Below, piece after piece: positions 11,959 through 23,343 of a DNA stretch of 64,000 bases. The notes beneath the pieces are model-generated. The model was not told the origin of the DNA. It saw only the letters and a list, made by a program, of their open reading frames with translations, and did no database searches. The position numbers and the translations under genes were made by a program. This DNA is from Ceratorhiza oryzae-sativae (taxonomy: Eukaryota > Basidiomycota > Agaricomycetes > Cantharellales > Ceratobasidiaceae). Location of the stretch: assembly GCA_030998015.1 (NCBI GenBank), contig JARWMV010000239.1, forward strand, positions 1 to 64,000, in the 5' to 3' direction. Numbering within the stretch: the first letter of the stretch is position 1; each line of letters opens with the position of its first letter.

Positions 11959-12516
11959 TTACTTGTAGATGTAGCAGCTGCGCATATACTCAGTCAGCTC
12001 CTGGCCCGATATCACAATGTTCTCCCATCACTCACATGTAGTGTCCGTCGCACGCGTTCGGGTGTCCGCTCGTGCTCCCATAGTTCAGACGCCATCGGTT
12101 GCCCTCGTCAACAAAGTCATCGGGGTTGCCCAAAGACACGTCGCCGTGCTGCGCTCCGTTCCTCGGGATATCTACCCCCGCCGATCTCGTCAGTCCATCG
12201 TGCATCCAAAAACAGGCTGTGGGACTCGAGTCCGAACAAAACTGGACTTACAGCAGATGTAGTGACCCGGGCAGGCGTTCGGGTGACCGTTGGTGCTGCC
12301 AAAGTTGAGCTTGAAGCGGTTACCCTGGTCGGTCACCAGATCGGGGTTGCCATACGAGGTCTCGCGCTTGGATAGCTGTCGAGGGGAGATGTTCAGTACA
12401 ACATGCGAGACGAGTAGCGGTGGTGCAGAAGAAAGACCTACGTTCTCTACAGGAGAGCCGGCGACGAATGCAGCGGCTGAAAGCACGAGAGAGATGCAAG
12501 CAGTGGAAAAATGCAT
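11959..12516 (-). CDS. small secreted two-repeat protein, copy A
   Basis: Four exons on the minus strand: 12442-12516, 12252-12375, 12036-12171 and 11959-11977. Exon lengths are 75, 124, 136 and 19 nt; 117 aa. Residues 1-20 form a signal peptide (MHFSTACISLVLSAAAFVAG). A dibasic KR at 28-29 fits Kex2 processing. The mature part has two 35-residue repeats (34-68 and 81-115), each starting GNPD, with GNR[FW], N[FY]GST.GHPNAC and GHYICY. The repeats are 26 of 35 identical and carry one C-x5-C pair each. Function is unknown; an extracellular or effector-like role is inference from secretion, size and gene amplification. An ATATAA-type TATA box lies about 75 bp upstream. Two paralogues follow within 4 kb. 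Confidence 0.85.
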
Positions 12517-12910
12517 GGCAAAAGAGCTATAGGAGGCTGGTTGAGTAGACCGGATTGATGGATATTCGTGATGTCCTCCTGTCGGTTTATATAGACTTTA
12601 CGACTGGCATCTTATTCCGGTGCAAGTACACAGGTATTAACAGCCGTCGCTCTCGAATCGCCGCGGGCCACCGAACTGCCCGAGCCCAGTGCAATAAGAA
12701 GATATCATATCAGCACCCCCGCATATGTGTCAAGCGTGGAACGCCGACTCGAGGTGTGATCCACTTGCGCAGCCGTAAAAGCGCGGCTCTTTTGGGCAGA
12801 ACCGCCGCCCCGCATCATTCGATGCTTCACGCGACATCTGATGGGTGTCTCGGACCCTTTTGCCAAGAAACATCGACCTCTGCAATGGAAGACCATGCTC
12901 GGCAAGGTTT
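12442..12910 (-). repeat. inverted duplication arm 1 (promoter and exon 1 of copy A)
   Basis: This segment is similar, in inverted orientation, to 15340-15809. Shared landmarks include the TATATAA box, the block ending in ACCTGTGTACTTGCACCGGAATAAGATGCC, a CTCGAG/CGTGATTCA-like block, and a TTCTGCCC stretch near the outer end. Divergence is low near the gene and rises outward. Confidence 0.7.
12587..12593 (-). promoter_or_regulatory. TATA box of copy A
   Basis: TATATAA on the minus strand, about 75 bp before the ATG. Its position matches TATA elements upstream of the two paralogues. Confidence 0.6.
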
Positions 12911-13762
12911 CACCGCATAAATCCTTCCCGTGGACACTCAGGCCATCAGATCATGCTCCAGCCATAAATCTATACTATAGGAAACCATCTAACAAAATAT
13001 AACCAAAATGATTCCATGATCAGACGAATACTTGGACACTCCATACTTTTGTTCGAATCAGCCAGGGAAATAGGGCTATACATAGGCGCTGGTGGATCGC
13101 CGATATGACCGCTGCAGCCTCGCCAAGATTTTGATCACGGGGCGGGGTGTGCTTCTTAGACCTCAGCATCATTGATTTTAGGCTCTTTAGATATTCACGC
13201 GATCAACTCGTCGCCCTGCCACAGTGTGTCATGACTATCGAGACTTATATAAATGGATTGAAAGGACAAACGAGCAAAGGAGAGCCGCAGTGCTACGCCA
13301 AAGATAACCGGATACATCTTGGTTGACAGTAACCTCCAAAAAAGCCAGCGCAAGCATCGTAAGAGTTGAGTGGCGGAAAGTGGAAATATAATATAATATA
13401 ATACAATATACCTCGTCCTGCGCGAGAATGGAATGTAAGGAATGGAAAGAACGAAATAGAAACAGAAATATCAAGAGGTTTAGAGCCCGTATGCCCGTAT
13501 GCGCGCCAGGGGGAGAGTAGACCTAATGTAGTGGTCGGCGCGGTCGCCGGCAGAACATAGCCCACGGCCGTGATTTGGTCGCAATTCCCCTCCATGAATA
13601 TGATAGGCTCCGCGTCGATGTCACCAGCGTCTTGGAAACAAAGGTCACCGTTTGAGGATAGAGGCGAAATCAATCAAATTTATTCAATCGACCCAGAATA
13701 ACAAGCTTCAGAACAATTAGATGACACAACAGCCACTTCACCCTCAGAATCAGAGTGTGCAT
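12911..13762. other. intergenic between copies A and B
   Basis: No gene is supported. A short AT microsatellite (ATATA/ATAATATA type) occurs at about 13385-13412. The part next to 13690-13762 is 3'-flank DNA shared, inverted, with copy C. Confidence 0.4.
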
Positions 13763-14320
13763 TTACTTGTAGATATAGCAGCTGCGCATATACTCAGTCA
13801 GCTCCTGGCCTGATATCACAATGTTCTCCCATCACTCACATGTAGTGTCCATCGCACGCGTTCGGGTGCCCGCTCGTGCTCCCATAGTTCAGACGCCATC
13901 GGTTGCCCTCGTCAACAAAGTCATCGGGGTTGCCCAAAGACACGTCGCCGTGCTGTGCGCCGTTCCTCGGGATATCTACGTCCGCGGATCTCGTCAGTCA
14001 ATCGTGCACCCAACTAGAGGCCGCAGGACTCGAGTCCGAATAAAACTGGACTTACAGCAGATGTAGTGACCCGGGCAGGCGTTCGGATGACCGTTGGTGC
14101 TGCCAAAGTTGAGCTTGAAGCGGTTACCCTGGTCGGTCACCAGGTCCGGGTTGCCATACGAGGTCTCGCGCTTGGATAGCTGTCGAGGGGAGATGGTCAG
14201 TACAACATGCGAGACGAGTAGCAGTGTGGGAGAAGAAAATCCTACGTTCTCGACAGGAGAGCCGGCGACGAACGCAGCGGCTGAAAGCACGAGAGAGATG
14301 CAAGCAGTGGAAAAGTGCAT
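13763..14320 (-). CDS. small secreted two-repeat protein, copy B
   Basis: Four exons: 14246-14320, 14056-14179, 13840-13975 and 13763-13781. Exon lengths and phases are identical to copy A, and it also encodes 117 aa. Signal peptide, KR site at 28-29, both GNPD...GHYICY repeats and the four mature cysteines are all kept, so the gene looks functional. Differences from copy A are mostly synonymous or in introns. The 3' flank (TTTATTCAATCGACC and on) matches the 3' flank of copy C rather than that of copy A. Its promoter differs from the other two but has AATATAAATG at the same distance (about 75 bp) from the ATG. It is oriented like copy A, head to tail. Confidence 0.85.
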
Positions 14321-15339
14321 GGCAAAAGGAGCTACAGGAGGCTGGTTGAGTAGACTGGGTTGGTGATGCTGGAATTGTACCATACCCTCTCATTTATATT
14401 TCGAGGCCGGTGGCTGTATTTCTTGGCTACTTTCTATCAATGCAACCTCGATCCTCGTCTGAACATGCAAAAGCTCGTTGGCACTGGTCGGACGGTTATC
14501 TCGGGGACTGTGGCATTCCATCCTGGCGCTCGCACTCACGGCCTAACTCGAATGGCGTTCTCTCGACTTCGATTCCGAATCGGTCCACAATTTCAAGTCC
14601 GAAACTGATCCCATCAGACTCGTGATACATCTATGATACCAGCCGAGGTCTAAGATTCAGCCTACCGCGATACCCGCTCAAGAATCACGCCGGGCAGTGT
14701 ATATACCTAGTGGTTGCAGATTAATCGACAGCCACTCTATTCAACTCACGGGCAGAAGAACATGCTGTTGAATATAATACGCTTTTCTGAACTGTACATT
14801 ACGCCCATTCGGCCTCATATGACTGAGTGTGGAGATTGTAGAGACTCAATATGTGTAATTCTTTTGCGCGATCATGATGACTTGAAGTTACGGCGCTCGA
14901 TCTCTGAGGCTCTTTCGGGAGTAACGGCCGATAAAAATGTATCCTTCATTTTTGGCTTGGCATCGGAATTTAATAGAGACGCGTTGTCCATTTGAACTTT
15001 CAAGCATCTGAGTGACGATGCAGTGAGCAATGTGATGTGGCGAGGCGGCGAGTGGATCACATGGATCTCCAAGAAGCTTATAATCAGTGATCCTGACGCC
15101 TGAGAAGCACACCTTACCCCGCGATCAGGAAGCAAGTGGGGCTACACCGGCCATGTCGGCGATCGGTCAGCGTCTATGTATATCCCTGCTTCTTTGGGTG
15201 ATTCTAACGGCAGCATGGACGGCCGGCTCTTCCACGATCTTAGAGTGATTATATTTTATATTATGCTAGATTTCTTATTCAGGTGTATCACTCGAGGGCA
15301 ATATAGCAATAAGGACAGGCTCGAGCGTCCACAGGAAGG
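14321..15339. other. intergenic between copies B and C, no supported gene
   Basis: The only item seen is the TATA-like AATATAAATG at 14391-14400 (minus), placed as for the paralogues. Short ORFs here have no protein-like features. Confidence 0.4.
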
Positions 15340-15809
15340 ATATGTGGGGGCGGAGTCTCGCCAAGCATGCTTTCCCATTTCGGAAGCCAATGTGTCTTGG
15401 CATACCGTTAAGAAGCACGCATCATGTGTTACCTCGAGCATAAAATGATGAATTGGTGATTCTGCCCGAAAGATTCGAAGTGTTACGGCTGCGCAATTGA
15501 ATCACGCCTCGAGCCGGGGTTCGACGTTTGAAAGGATGCCGATATGCTATGTCCCGGTTGCACGGTGCTCGGGCAGTTCGGTGCTCCACAGTGATTCGAG
15601 AACGAGTGCTGCTAATACCTGTGTACTTGCACCGGAATAAGATGCCAGTCGTAAAGTCTATATAAACCGACAGGAGGATCCACGAATATTCACCAATCCG
15701 GTCTACTCAACCAGCCTCCTATAACTCTTTTACCATGCACTTTTCCACTGCTTGCATCTCTCTCGTGCTTTCAGCCGCTGCATTCGTCGCCGGCTCTCCT
15801 GTAGAGAAC
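15340..15809 (+). repeat. inverted duplication arm 2 (promoter and exon 1 of copy C)
   Basis: This is the counterpart of 12442-12910. The GTCTATATAAACCGACAGGA block and the ACCAGCCTCCTAT leader are nearly identical to those of copy A on the opposite strand, and more distant blocks are recognisable but diverged. Confidence 0.7.
15659..15666 (+). promoter_or_regulatory. TATA box of copy C
   Basis: TATATAAA about 70 bp before the ATG, in sequence shared with copy A. Confidence 0.6.
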
Positions 15810-16291
15810 GTAGGTTTTTCTTCTCCCCACTGCTACTCGTCTGGCATTGTGTACTGACCATCTCCCATCGACAGCTATCCAAGCGTGAGACCTCGTATGG
15901 CAACCCCGATCTGGTGACCGACCAGGGTAACCGCTTCAAGCTCAACTTTGGCAGCACCAACGGTCACCCAAACGCCTGCCCGGGTCACTACATCTGCTGT
16001 AAGTCCAGTTTTGTTCGGACTCGAGTTCCACAACCTCCAGTTGGGTGCACGATTGACTGACGACATCTGCGGACGTAGATATCCCGAGGAACGGAGCGCA
16101 GCACGGCGACGTGTCTTTGGGCAACCCCGATGACTTTGTTGACGAGGGCAACCGATGGCGTCTGAACTATGGGAGCACGAGCGGACACCCGAACGCGTGT
16201 GACGGGCACTACATGTGAGTGATGGGAGAATATTCTGATATCGGGCCAGGAGCTGACTGAGTACATGTGCAGCTGCTACATCTACAAGTAA
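15735..16291 (+). CDS. small secreted two-repeat protein, copy C
   Basis: Four exons: 15735-15809, 15875-15998, 16079-16214 and 16273-16291, with lengths 75, 124, 136 and 19 nt as in the paralogues. It encodes 117 aa with signal peptide, dibasic KR and two 35-residue repeats. The short last exon encodes only the end of repeat 2 plus YIYK. Intron positions fall at the same codons in all three genes, so duplication occurred at the DNA level. Copy C faces copies A and B. Its upstream region matches copy A while its 3' flank matches copy B, which suggests unequal exchange or gene conversion. No enzyme motif is present. I do not recognise a named family. Confidence 0.85.
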
Positions 16292-17961
16292 ATGCACACT
16301 CTGATTCTCAGGGTGAAGTGGCTGTTGTGTAATCTCATTGTTATGAAGCTTGTTACTATGAGTCGATTGAATAAATTGATTCATTTCGCCTCCATTCTCT
16401 AACGGTGAACTTCATTTCCAAGACTTTGGCGACATCAGCGCGGAGTCTATCATATTCAAAGCACGTGGGATTAAATCAACATCATGAGCGCGTCTAGACA
16501 AAAATGGAAGCCGCTCATACGCATAGCGTCCATTGCTTCTCGGCAAAAACTGCGCTCCCTTTTGCGTCATTCTTTGCTTCCATGACGGAGCATATTAGAT
16601 TTATAGCGCTCGAGACACTACGGGACCACCAAATGCTGGTCCATGTGAGTGAACCAGGAGTGGACTACGAACCCTGGCATAGGTTTTCTTTCGCAGGCTA
16701 TTCATTTCGGAAATTGATATCACATACCGAGGCCTTTCTTTGTTCTGGATGTTGGCGAAAGACTCGGCGGTCTCAGTGCGCATGCTGACTAGAGCCACGC
16801 GGTGGCTGGGTGTGTACTCGTGCTGGACACGCTGACTAATGCTTTGCTCACCCGTAGCGAGTCATTCGAGCCCCCACGTTGGTCGAAGCTCGAGCTCTTG
16901 GAGAGAAGCATACAGCTAGCCTAGAATAGCGTCCACAAGGATTATGACTATGTCGATTAACATGCTTCTATGATACTACTCCGGTCGCGCATCGATGCTT
17001 CGATGCGGGCCTGGTGCCTAGTTTCCTCTTTCTGACTTGAGCGACAAAAGAACAAATCGCTGATGGATGTCTGCGAGTCTTTTAATGGCTATACTCAATC
17101 GGATTACCCAGTTGAGAATACGCTCCGGCCGGACACCGGTAGACTCGAGTCATCTGTCTTCCGCTCGCGTGACAGTGGGCACGACATTCTGGTCGGAATC
17201 GAAAGAGGGCAGAGCACGAGGCTCGGTTGTCTTGTGCCCAGCGTATTCGGTCGGGTTCTTTTCAGCCTACATTCGCCACAGACAGAGCGATCCGGCGCGC
17301 AACGGCGGTTCTCAATGAAAAACGGACGGAAGATTGAAGCGCACGCGGATGAGTGGATCGGCTCAAACTCGGGATTCCGCGGATAATGACCTCATTCGGC
17401 AGGCAAGCACCTCTTATTGCGAACCGGCCGAGGCTCGAGCTCTGCCGGCAGACTCGACAGCGAAGCTTGGCTCTATCACCCCAAGATAAGAATTCCACAT
17501 CTTCGCTGGCTCAATAGCTGGAGAAAAGAAGCGATATGCTCGGCTCGACACTCCGTGTGTCGGATGGAATAGAGTGTGGTGATCGCGCCGTGTTTGTGGT
17601 CGTGCGCGTGTGAAATGTGTACAGCATGGCGTAGGCCGTGGTCGATAGGGACGACGAGCATGGACAATGGCGTGACTGGTGCGTGAATGCAACCGAGTGG
17701 AATGAATTATGTGATGCCAAGTTGAGGGCAGGCGGGGTGGGTCTAGCAGAGGCAGGAATGGCAAGTGCCATCCGATGGTATCGGTCGGGCAGAGCACATG
17801 TCGCATCGCGAAGGTCTGGTTGCATGCGGTCGACGACAGGGGGGGAGAAGGGAAGCATGCGGTGGGCTCGCTCTCTTCTGTGCCTGCTCACGTGCTGCCC
17901 CGCCTTTTAATGCGCTCGCGCAGAGCTCCCAGTCGACACCCACACACACATTCTTTATACC
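16292..17961. other. intergenic, no supported gene
   Basis: The first 90 bp are 3' flank shared with copy B. From about 17500 the sequence becomes GC-rich towards the subtilisin gene. A TTTTAAT TATA-like element sits near 17906, about 55 bp before its ATG. Minus-strand ORFs of 60-130 codons here are low-complexity Arg/His/Ser/Pro readings, judged spurious. Confidence 0.4.
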
Positions 17962-20900
17962 ATGCGCGTGCTCGTCGCTGCTGCCACCGCCGCCGCCGCC
18001 CAGCTCGTTGCTGGCGCAGTCGACCTCAAAAGCGTCAAACACGCCTCGACAGCGAACACCGTCCCTGGCGTACGTCCCTGACTATCGGACCCTCACCATA
18101 TATTTTTACTCACATCACCTGACTAGTCATACATCGTCACCCTCTCCGCGGGCTCCCACCTCAAGCGCGGCTTTGCGTCGCCCCACGCCGAGCTCTACCA
18201 CGAGCTCGACGCCCGCGCGACCAACTACCAGGTCAGCAAGGAATGGAACGACGCTGCCCTCTTGACCGGCGCTGCTGTCAAGCTCGGCAGCGACGCAGAC
18301 TTGATCAAGCTCGCACAGGCGAGCGGTGTCGAGGTACGCATGTACGTTGGTCACGACCATGACGGGCGCTGATCATATTGCCTGTTTCTAGTCGATCACG
18401 CCCGTCTATCTCCATTCCGCTCCCCAGCCGGTGTTCAAGTCTGTCGTCGGCACGTCCAACGCGACCGCGGCCAAGGATGTATTCTCCACCCATGTCATGA
18501 CTGGCGTCGACAAGCTCCACGCCGATGGGTTCTACGGCAAGGGCATCACCATTGGTATCATTGATACCGGTGTCGACTATACCCACCCCGCTCTCGGCGG
18601 CAAATTCGGCCCGGGTAACAAGATTATTGGCGGGTACGATTTCGTTGGCGATGCCTATACCGGCAGAGAGGGCACCCCTCCTCCTGCTCCGGACAACGAC
18701 GTGCGTGCCCTCCCTCTTACCTCTCATCCCACTATTGACGCAGCTTGCGTTCTAGCCTCTCGACCAGTGCAATGGCCACGGTACTCACGTCGCGGGTATC
18801 ATTGGCGCCGACCCCGTTAACCCATACAACATCTCGGGTGCTGCATACCAAGCCTCCATCAACGCTTACCGAGTCTTTGGTTGCGACGGTTCCGTCCCCG
18901 ACGATATTCTCATCGACTCGCTTGTGCGGGCTTACAAAGATGGCAACGACGTCATTACGCTCTCTCTGGGTGGACCCGACGGGTGGACCGAGGCCGTGTC
19001 GGGTGTAGTCGCCAGCAGGATTGCCGACGCCGGGCGTATCGTTACGATTGCGGCCGGCAACGATGGCCAGTATGGTTCTTGGTATAGCTCGGGTCCGGGA
19101 ACTGGCTTGAGCGTCATCTCGGTTGGAAGTGTTGACAAGTACGTATTCCTCCGTCTCGCTGTGCTTCTCGACTAACGAGATTCCGATAGCACCCAATCGA
19201 TCTTTCAAGATGCGGTTGTTTCCAGTGGTCGCAACATCCGGTACCAAGGCCTCTTGCCCTTGGCGATTCCGGCCGGCTTGGGTCTCTATGCTACCTCGTC
19301 CGATACCACTGTTGTCGATGACGCTTGCAACCCGCTCCCGGCCACGACTCCTGACCTCTCGAACAAGCTCGTCATCATCCGCCGTGGAACGTGCACGTTT
19401 GTGTCCAAGCTTGACAATGCGGCCAAGTTTGGCGCCAAGTACTTCCTCATCTATGGTAGGTTGCTGGATGAGTTGCGCTTGATACATGCTAACTCGGGGT
19501 ATAGATAACAAGGACCAAACTTTGTCGACCATTGCAACTGGCAGCTATACTGGCGCGCTCATCAGCCAAGCCGATGGTATCTTCGTAAGCACCATTTTTT
19601 GCTCACTCGCGTTCTTTGGGCTAACCTTTTGCGCAGCTCGTGAGCCAAGGTGTTCCCCAAGGCCTTACCGTTTCCTTCCCCGACAAACCATCGACGGTGA
19701 CCGTGCCCGGCGGTGGCCTCATGTCCTCTTTCAGCACATACGGCCCGAGCAACGACATGTACTTCAAGCCCGCTGTTTCTGCTCCCGGTGGAAACATTCT
19801 TTCGACCTACCCCGTCCCGATGGGTGCATATGCAATCCTGTCCGGTACATCCATGGCCACTCCTTTTGTCGCCGGTTCCTCCGCGCTCTGGCTCCAGATC
19901 AAGGGCAAGACCGCTGCCAACGCCCGTGCTGCTCGAGCTGCGTTTGAAAACTCTGCGGTCCCGGTTCTAAAGGCTGCGGGTGGGAGCGTGCTCGAGACGG
20001 CTTCTCACCAAGGTGCCGGACTGATCCAGGTCTACGACTCGATCCATGCTACTGGTACTTTGACCCCGGCCGAGCTCTTGCTGAACGATACCGCCAACTT
20101 TAGGGGCGTCCATACGCTGTTGGTCAAGAACACGGGCAAGAACACGGTGACGTATACGTTGAGCCATGTTCCGGCTGGTACTGCCCCAACTCTCAACGGT
20201 ATCGAGAATATCCGTGAGTGTTTACACCTCTGGCTACTCTTGTTTCGTTTATTGAAATGATTTTCCCCATCTAGTCGGCCCTGTTCCGCTTGTGAACAAC
20301 TCTGCGAGCGTCACTATTATTCCGAACAAGATTACCGTCCCCGCCGGCTGGGCCCTACCTGTCCTGGTCTCGTTCAAGCCTCCTACCGGACTCGACGCCA
20401 AGACGTTCCCCGTCTACTCGGGCTTTATCAAAGCCAAGGGTTCCGACGGCTCGTCTCTCCAGTCGACTTACCTCGGTGTGGCCGCCAAGTTGAAGGACGC
20501 CAAAGTCATCGACAACACGGATGCCTACTTTGGCGTCAAGCTCCCGCTCGTGACAGACCCAGAGGGCAACCCGATCACTGGACCGACGACGTACAATATG
20601 AGCGGCACGGCCACTCCTCTTGTTCTCTACCGTCTGGTCATGGGCACGCCGTTGCTCCAGGTCGACTTGATCGACGCCAAGGCCAACGTGACGACCAACC
20701 AACGCCGCTCGGTCGAGTCTCTTGGCGAAATTGACACCCGCTCGGTCGAGTCCGTCGATACACTCGACGCTCGCTCGTTGTCGCTCCCGCACTCGACGAT
20801 CAACAAGCGCTCGATCTGGGACTGGCTTTTCCCGTGGTTGAACCAGGGCTCGAGCACGTTTGCCAAGGTCAAGATCCTCGGCACGCTCTACCGCGAAGAC

Positions 20901-21104
20901 TATATCTCGCGCAACTCGGCTGGTGCGACGGCGGACACGAACGGGTATAGCAGTCTGGCTGTCACGGCGTTTGCGAACGGAACGGCTATTCCCAACGGGA
21001 GCTACAAGGTCTTGGTCCGCGCTCTCAAGATTACGGGCGACCCGAAGCGGGAGGAGGATTATGAGGTGTGGACGAGCCCTCAGATTGATGTCAAGCGGGC
21101 GTAA
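17962..21104 (+). CDS. secreted subtilisin-like serine protease (S8, minor extracellular protease type)
   Basis: Eight exons: 17962-18069, 18127-18333, 18392-18700, 18756-19138, 19190-19455, 19505-19584, 19637-20213 and 20275-21104; 919 aa. It hydrolyses proteins outside the cell. Residues 1-19 are a signal peptide. An I9-like propeptide segment follows. The S8 domain has catalytic Asp about 163 (IIDTGVDYTHP), His about 216 (NGHGTHVAG) and Ser about 523 (GTSMATPFVAG). Between His and Ser lies a protease-associated (PA) insert (LVIIRRGTCTFVSKLDNAAKFGAKY). A C-terminal Fn3-like region (VNNSASVTIIPNKITVPAGW) follows. Near residues 785-830 there is an internal Ser/Arg-rich repeat (RSVES...DTRSVES...DARS) ending in a KR, a possible processing site. 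Codon use is GC-rich compared with neighbours. An A-rich tract follows the stop. Confidence 0.95.
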
Positions 21105-21521
21105 GGGGGACGTCGAGTGAGATGTCGAGCAGGTCGTTTTTTTTAAAAAAAAAAAAAGTCAATCCTTTTCAATTCGTCTTTTTATTGGGATTTATATGTA
21201 TTTACTGTTGTGTGAATTACATTGCCCCTGTGACTATTATTTTTTAGTCACGGTCTTGCGATTAGGATGTGTGTTGTCGGGTGGTGAGAGCTGTGGTTTA
21301 CGTGAAGTCCGGCTGTGGTACTCGCGTGGCATAAAGTGACTTTGGTTAGTCATGGCGTTGAGCCCAAACGAGGTTTACTAGCCATAATCATTTGTGGTTG
21401 TTTCCAGGTTTGGTCAAGTGCCGCCGGGTACGGGATGCCGCTTCCGGTGATCCAGTGTGGCATGTGGCGCGCCATGGCTCTGACATCCGTCCTAAAATGT
21501 GTCAGGTACCTATAATCGATA
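21105..21521. other. intergenic between protease gene and MITE
   Basis: A T-rich then A-rich run (about 21137-21157) lies just behind the protease stop. Nothing else was seen. Confidence 0.4.
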
Positions 21522-21721
21522 TACAGTAGAACCTCTTGATCTGAAATGACGTGGTAAAGAAGCACGTCAAAGAATATAGCGTCGTTTTCGTATGGGCCAC
21601 TTGTGTGAACCAAGACCGTGTCCCTGTCTAATAGAGTCCCCGCATTTTGCCACCATTCATAACACGTCAAAATTAGTGCCTTTTCAAAACCAGGGGTTTC
21701 AAATCAAGAGGTCTTACTGTA
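21522..21721. mobile_element. pogo/Tc1-mariner-like MITE with TA target duplication
   Basis: The ends are imperfect terminal inverted repeats. The left end reads CAGTAGAACCTCTTGAT from 21524. The right end, read inward on the other strand from 21719, is CAGTAAGACCTCTTGAT; similarity continues to about 26 bp with a few mismatches. A TA dinucleotide flanks each end (21522-21523 and 21720-21721), as expected from TA target duplication. The core is 196 bp and has no coding capacity. CAGT...CCTC ends and TA insertion are typical of pogo-type elements. It sits about 275 bp before the next gene start. Confidence 0.8.
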
Positions 21722-21874
21722 TATGAAAATGCGACAGCAGACGCCAATCCATTCATGCGGTGTCGTTGCCCCGATACGGCTTTTCATGTTTTGTGCTGGT
21801 AGCCGCTGGCGGTTACTCTCTGTCCCGTTCTCGGGTGCTTGCTTGTGGCCGCCCCGGGGTGGATATGAGGAAAG

Positions 21875-21880
21875 TATAAA
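21875..21880 (+). promoter_or_regulatory. TATA box of the 21996 gene
   Basis: TATAAA about 120 bp before the ATG, with a CT-rich leader (TCTCTCTCGCCC) between them. Confidence 0.55.
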
Positions 21881-21995
21881 ACAGGGTGTGCGGGCTCGTC
21901 CTTTAGCCATCAGTTCATCGCAGCCTTCTCACTCTTGACCAGTCGCCTCTCTCTCGCCCATCTAACCAAGCACTCGCTCAATCTTCACTTTCGCA

Positions 21996-23061
21996 ATGGC
22001 CACCAAGACTCTCAACTTTTACACCTACAACCTCCAAAAGTCTGTACCATTTCCAGCGCATACATACATGCAGACACTGACTCGGAACTACTCTCGATCG
22101 CGTTTCATAGGGACACCACTGTCATGCTCATGTTTGATCCTCCTCAGACCAGCAAGTTGTTCAAGGACCAGTTCCCGGTTGTCTGGAGTATGTCGTTTGT
22201 GTTATCAGGCTTATCCTCCAGGGGGCTCAATTTGCTTTTTTTTGTTTTTGTTTTACAGAGGTTATTACGTTCCGTGCGGGAGAACATGCCAAGGCTGTTG
22301 TCCGTTACAGCTCTCGTCTCGCATTTGGATATGCTCAGATGGTAGGTTCATTTAAAACCATTGGATCGATTGGCAGCTTCTAACATTGGGGGGGAAAAGG
22401 ACGACAGCAATGCGGTTGACGCTGCTGCCTGGGTTGAAGTCAAGGTATGCCCCGGTCTCATTCATTCTAGACCCGTGAATCTGACTCGAACCCAGAGTGG
22501 AGACATCACTTCGCTCAAGGGACGCAATGGCGAGAAACGCTTTGGCGGCGTCAACAAGCGCGAAGACAGCAAGTTGCTCGTCTGCAAGAACAACACGAAC
22601 CAGCGTGCAAACTTGAGCGTCGGTGAGTAAAGAGAGCGGAGCGTGTCAGGTAGTGAATGTACTCAAGTGGTTGAAAAAGGATTCGTAAAAGGTGATGGGA
22701 TCGACCAGCGTTTTGATCCCGTTCTGCTCTGGACTGGGGTTGGGTTAGTTCGGGTTTAGTTCATATCGGACTCGAGCTGACTCCCGCTGAACAGGGCTAA
22801 ATCGAATATCACTGCTCAGTTTACGCCTGTCCTTACTGCCTACGTGACCCGGGATTATAAAGGTAAGGAACGCGCGTTTGGTCATGTTGGTGCCGAACAA
22901 CTGATCGATATCCGCTAGAATCCCAATACCTTCGCGGAGAAGTCGAGACTGAAGCCATCTGGCAGATCGACGTCAATCAGCTGGATGAGGTCACGAGCTG
23001 GAACTTTGTCGAAGAGAGCGATAGTGGTTCGTTCACGATCACCAGGGCTGGTGCGCCCTAA
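21996..23061 (+). CDS. hypothetical small beta-rich protein, 216 aa
   Basis: Eight exons: 21996-22039, 22111-22187, 22259-22341, 22400-22444, 22496-22622, 22680-22743, 22795-22862 and 22919-23061. Phases all agree, and the ATG follows a pyrimidine-rich leader. No signal peptide is seen (MATKTLNFYTYNLQK), so it is probably cytosolic. Alternating polar and hydrophobic residues (VITFRAGEHAKAVVRYSSRL, SNITAQFTPVLTAYVTRDY, GSFTITRAG) suggest a beta-sandwich. Size and layout recall fungal cytosolic lectin or defence-type beta proteins, but no specific family motif could be matched, so no function is assigned. The first intron uses a weak GTCTGT donor; it is the only donor there that keeps the frame. 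The second intron has a long T-rich acceptor tract. Confidence 0.7.
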
Positions 23062-23343
23062 GTGCGGGGCGAGTTGAATAGATTGTCTCGGGGAGTTTTC
23101 TTTCGAACGTTTTGGTGTATGCTTTGTAGATTCTTCTCTAATTAGATATGGCTTCCTTGCGTCTGGAATTTTATCCGAGTTCATTAGCCCAATACAGAGC
23201 CATGGGGCGCGAATGGAAGAGGTTTGACGAGCCGATCGCCATCACAAATCTTCAGTTGTATTGATTTCAAGACCGGAAACTACACACAAGAGGGAAATGC
23301 CGGGTCAAGCCCAGCGAGAGGATCCTACGTGCCCTAGAAGCGA

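Noticed and set aside
18732..19532. 266-codon antisense ORF across the subtilisin gene
   Set aside because: The plus strand carries the complete S8 catalytic triad and spliced frame. The antisense frame is a by-product of GC-rich codon use.
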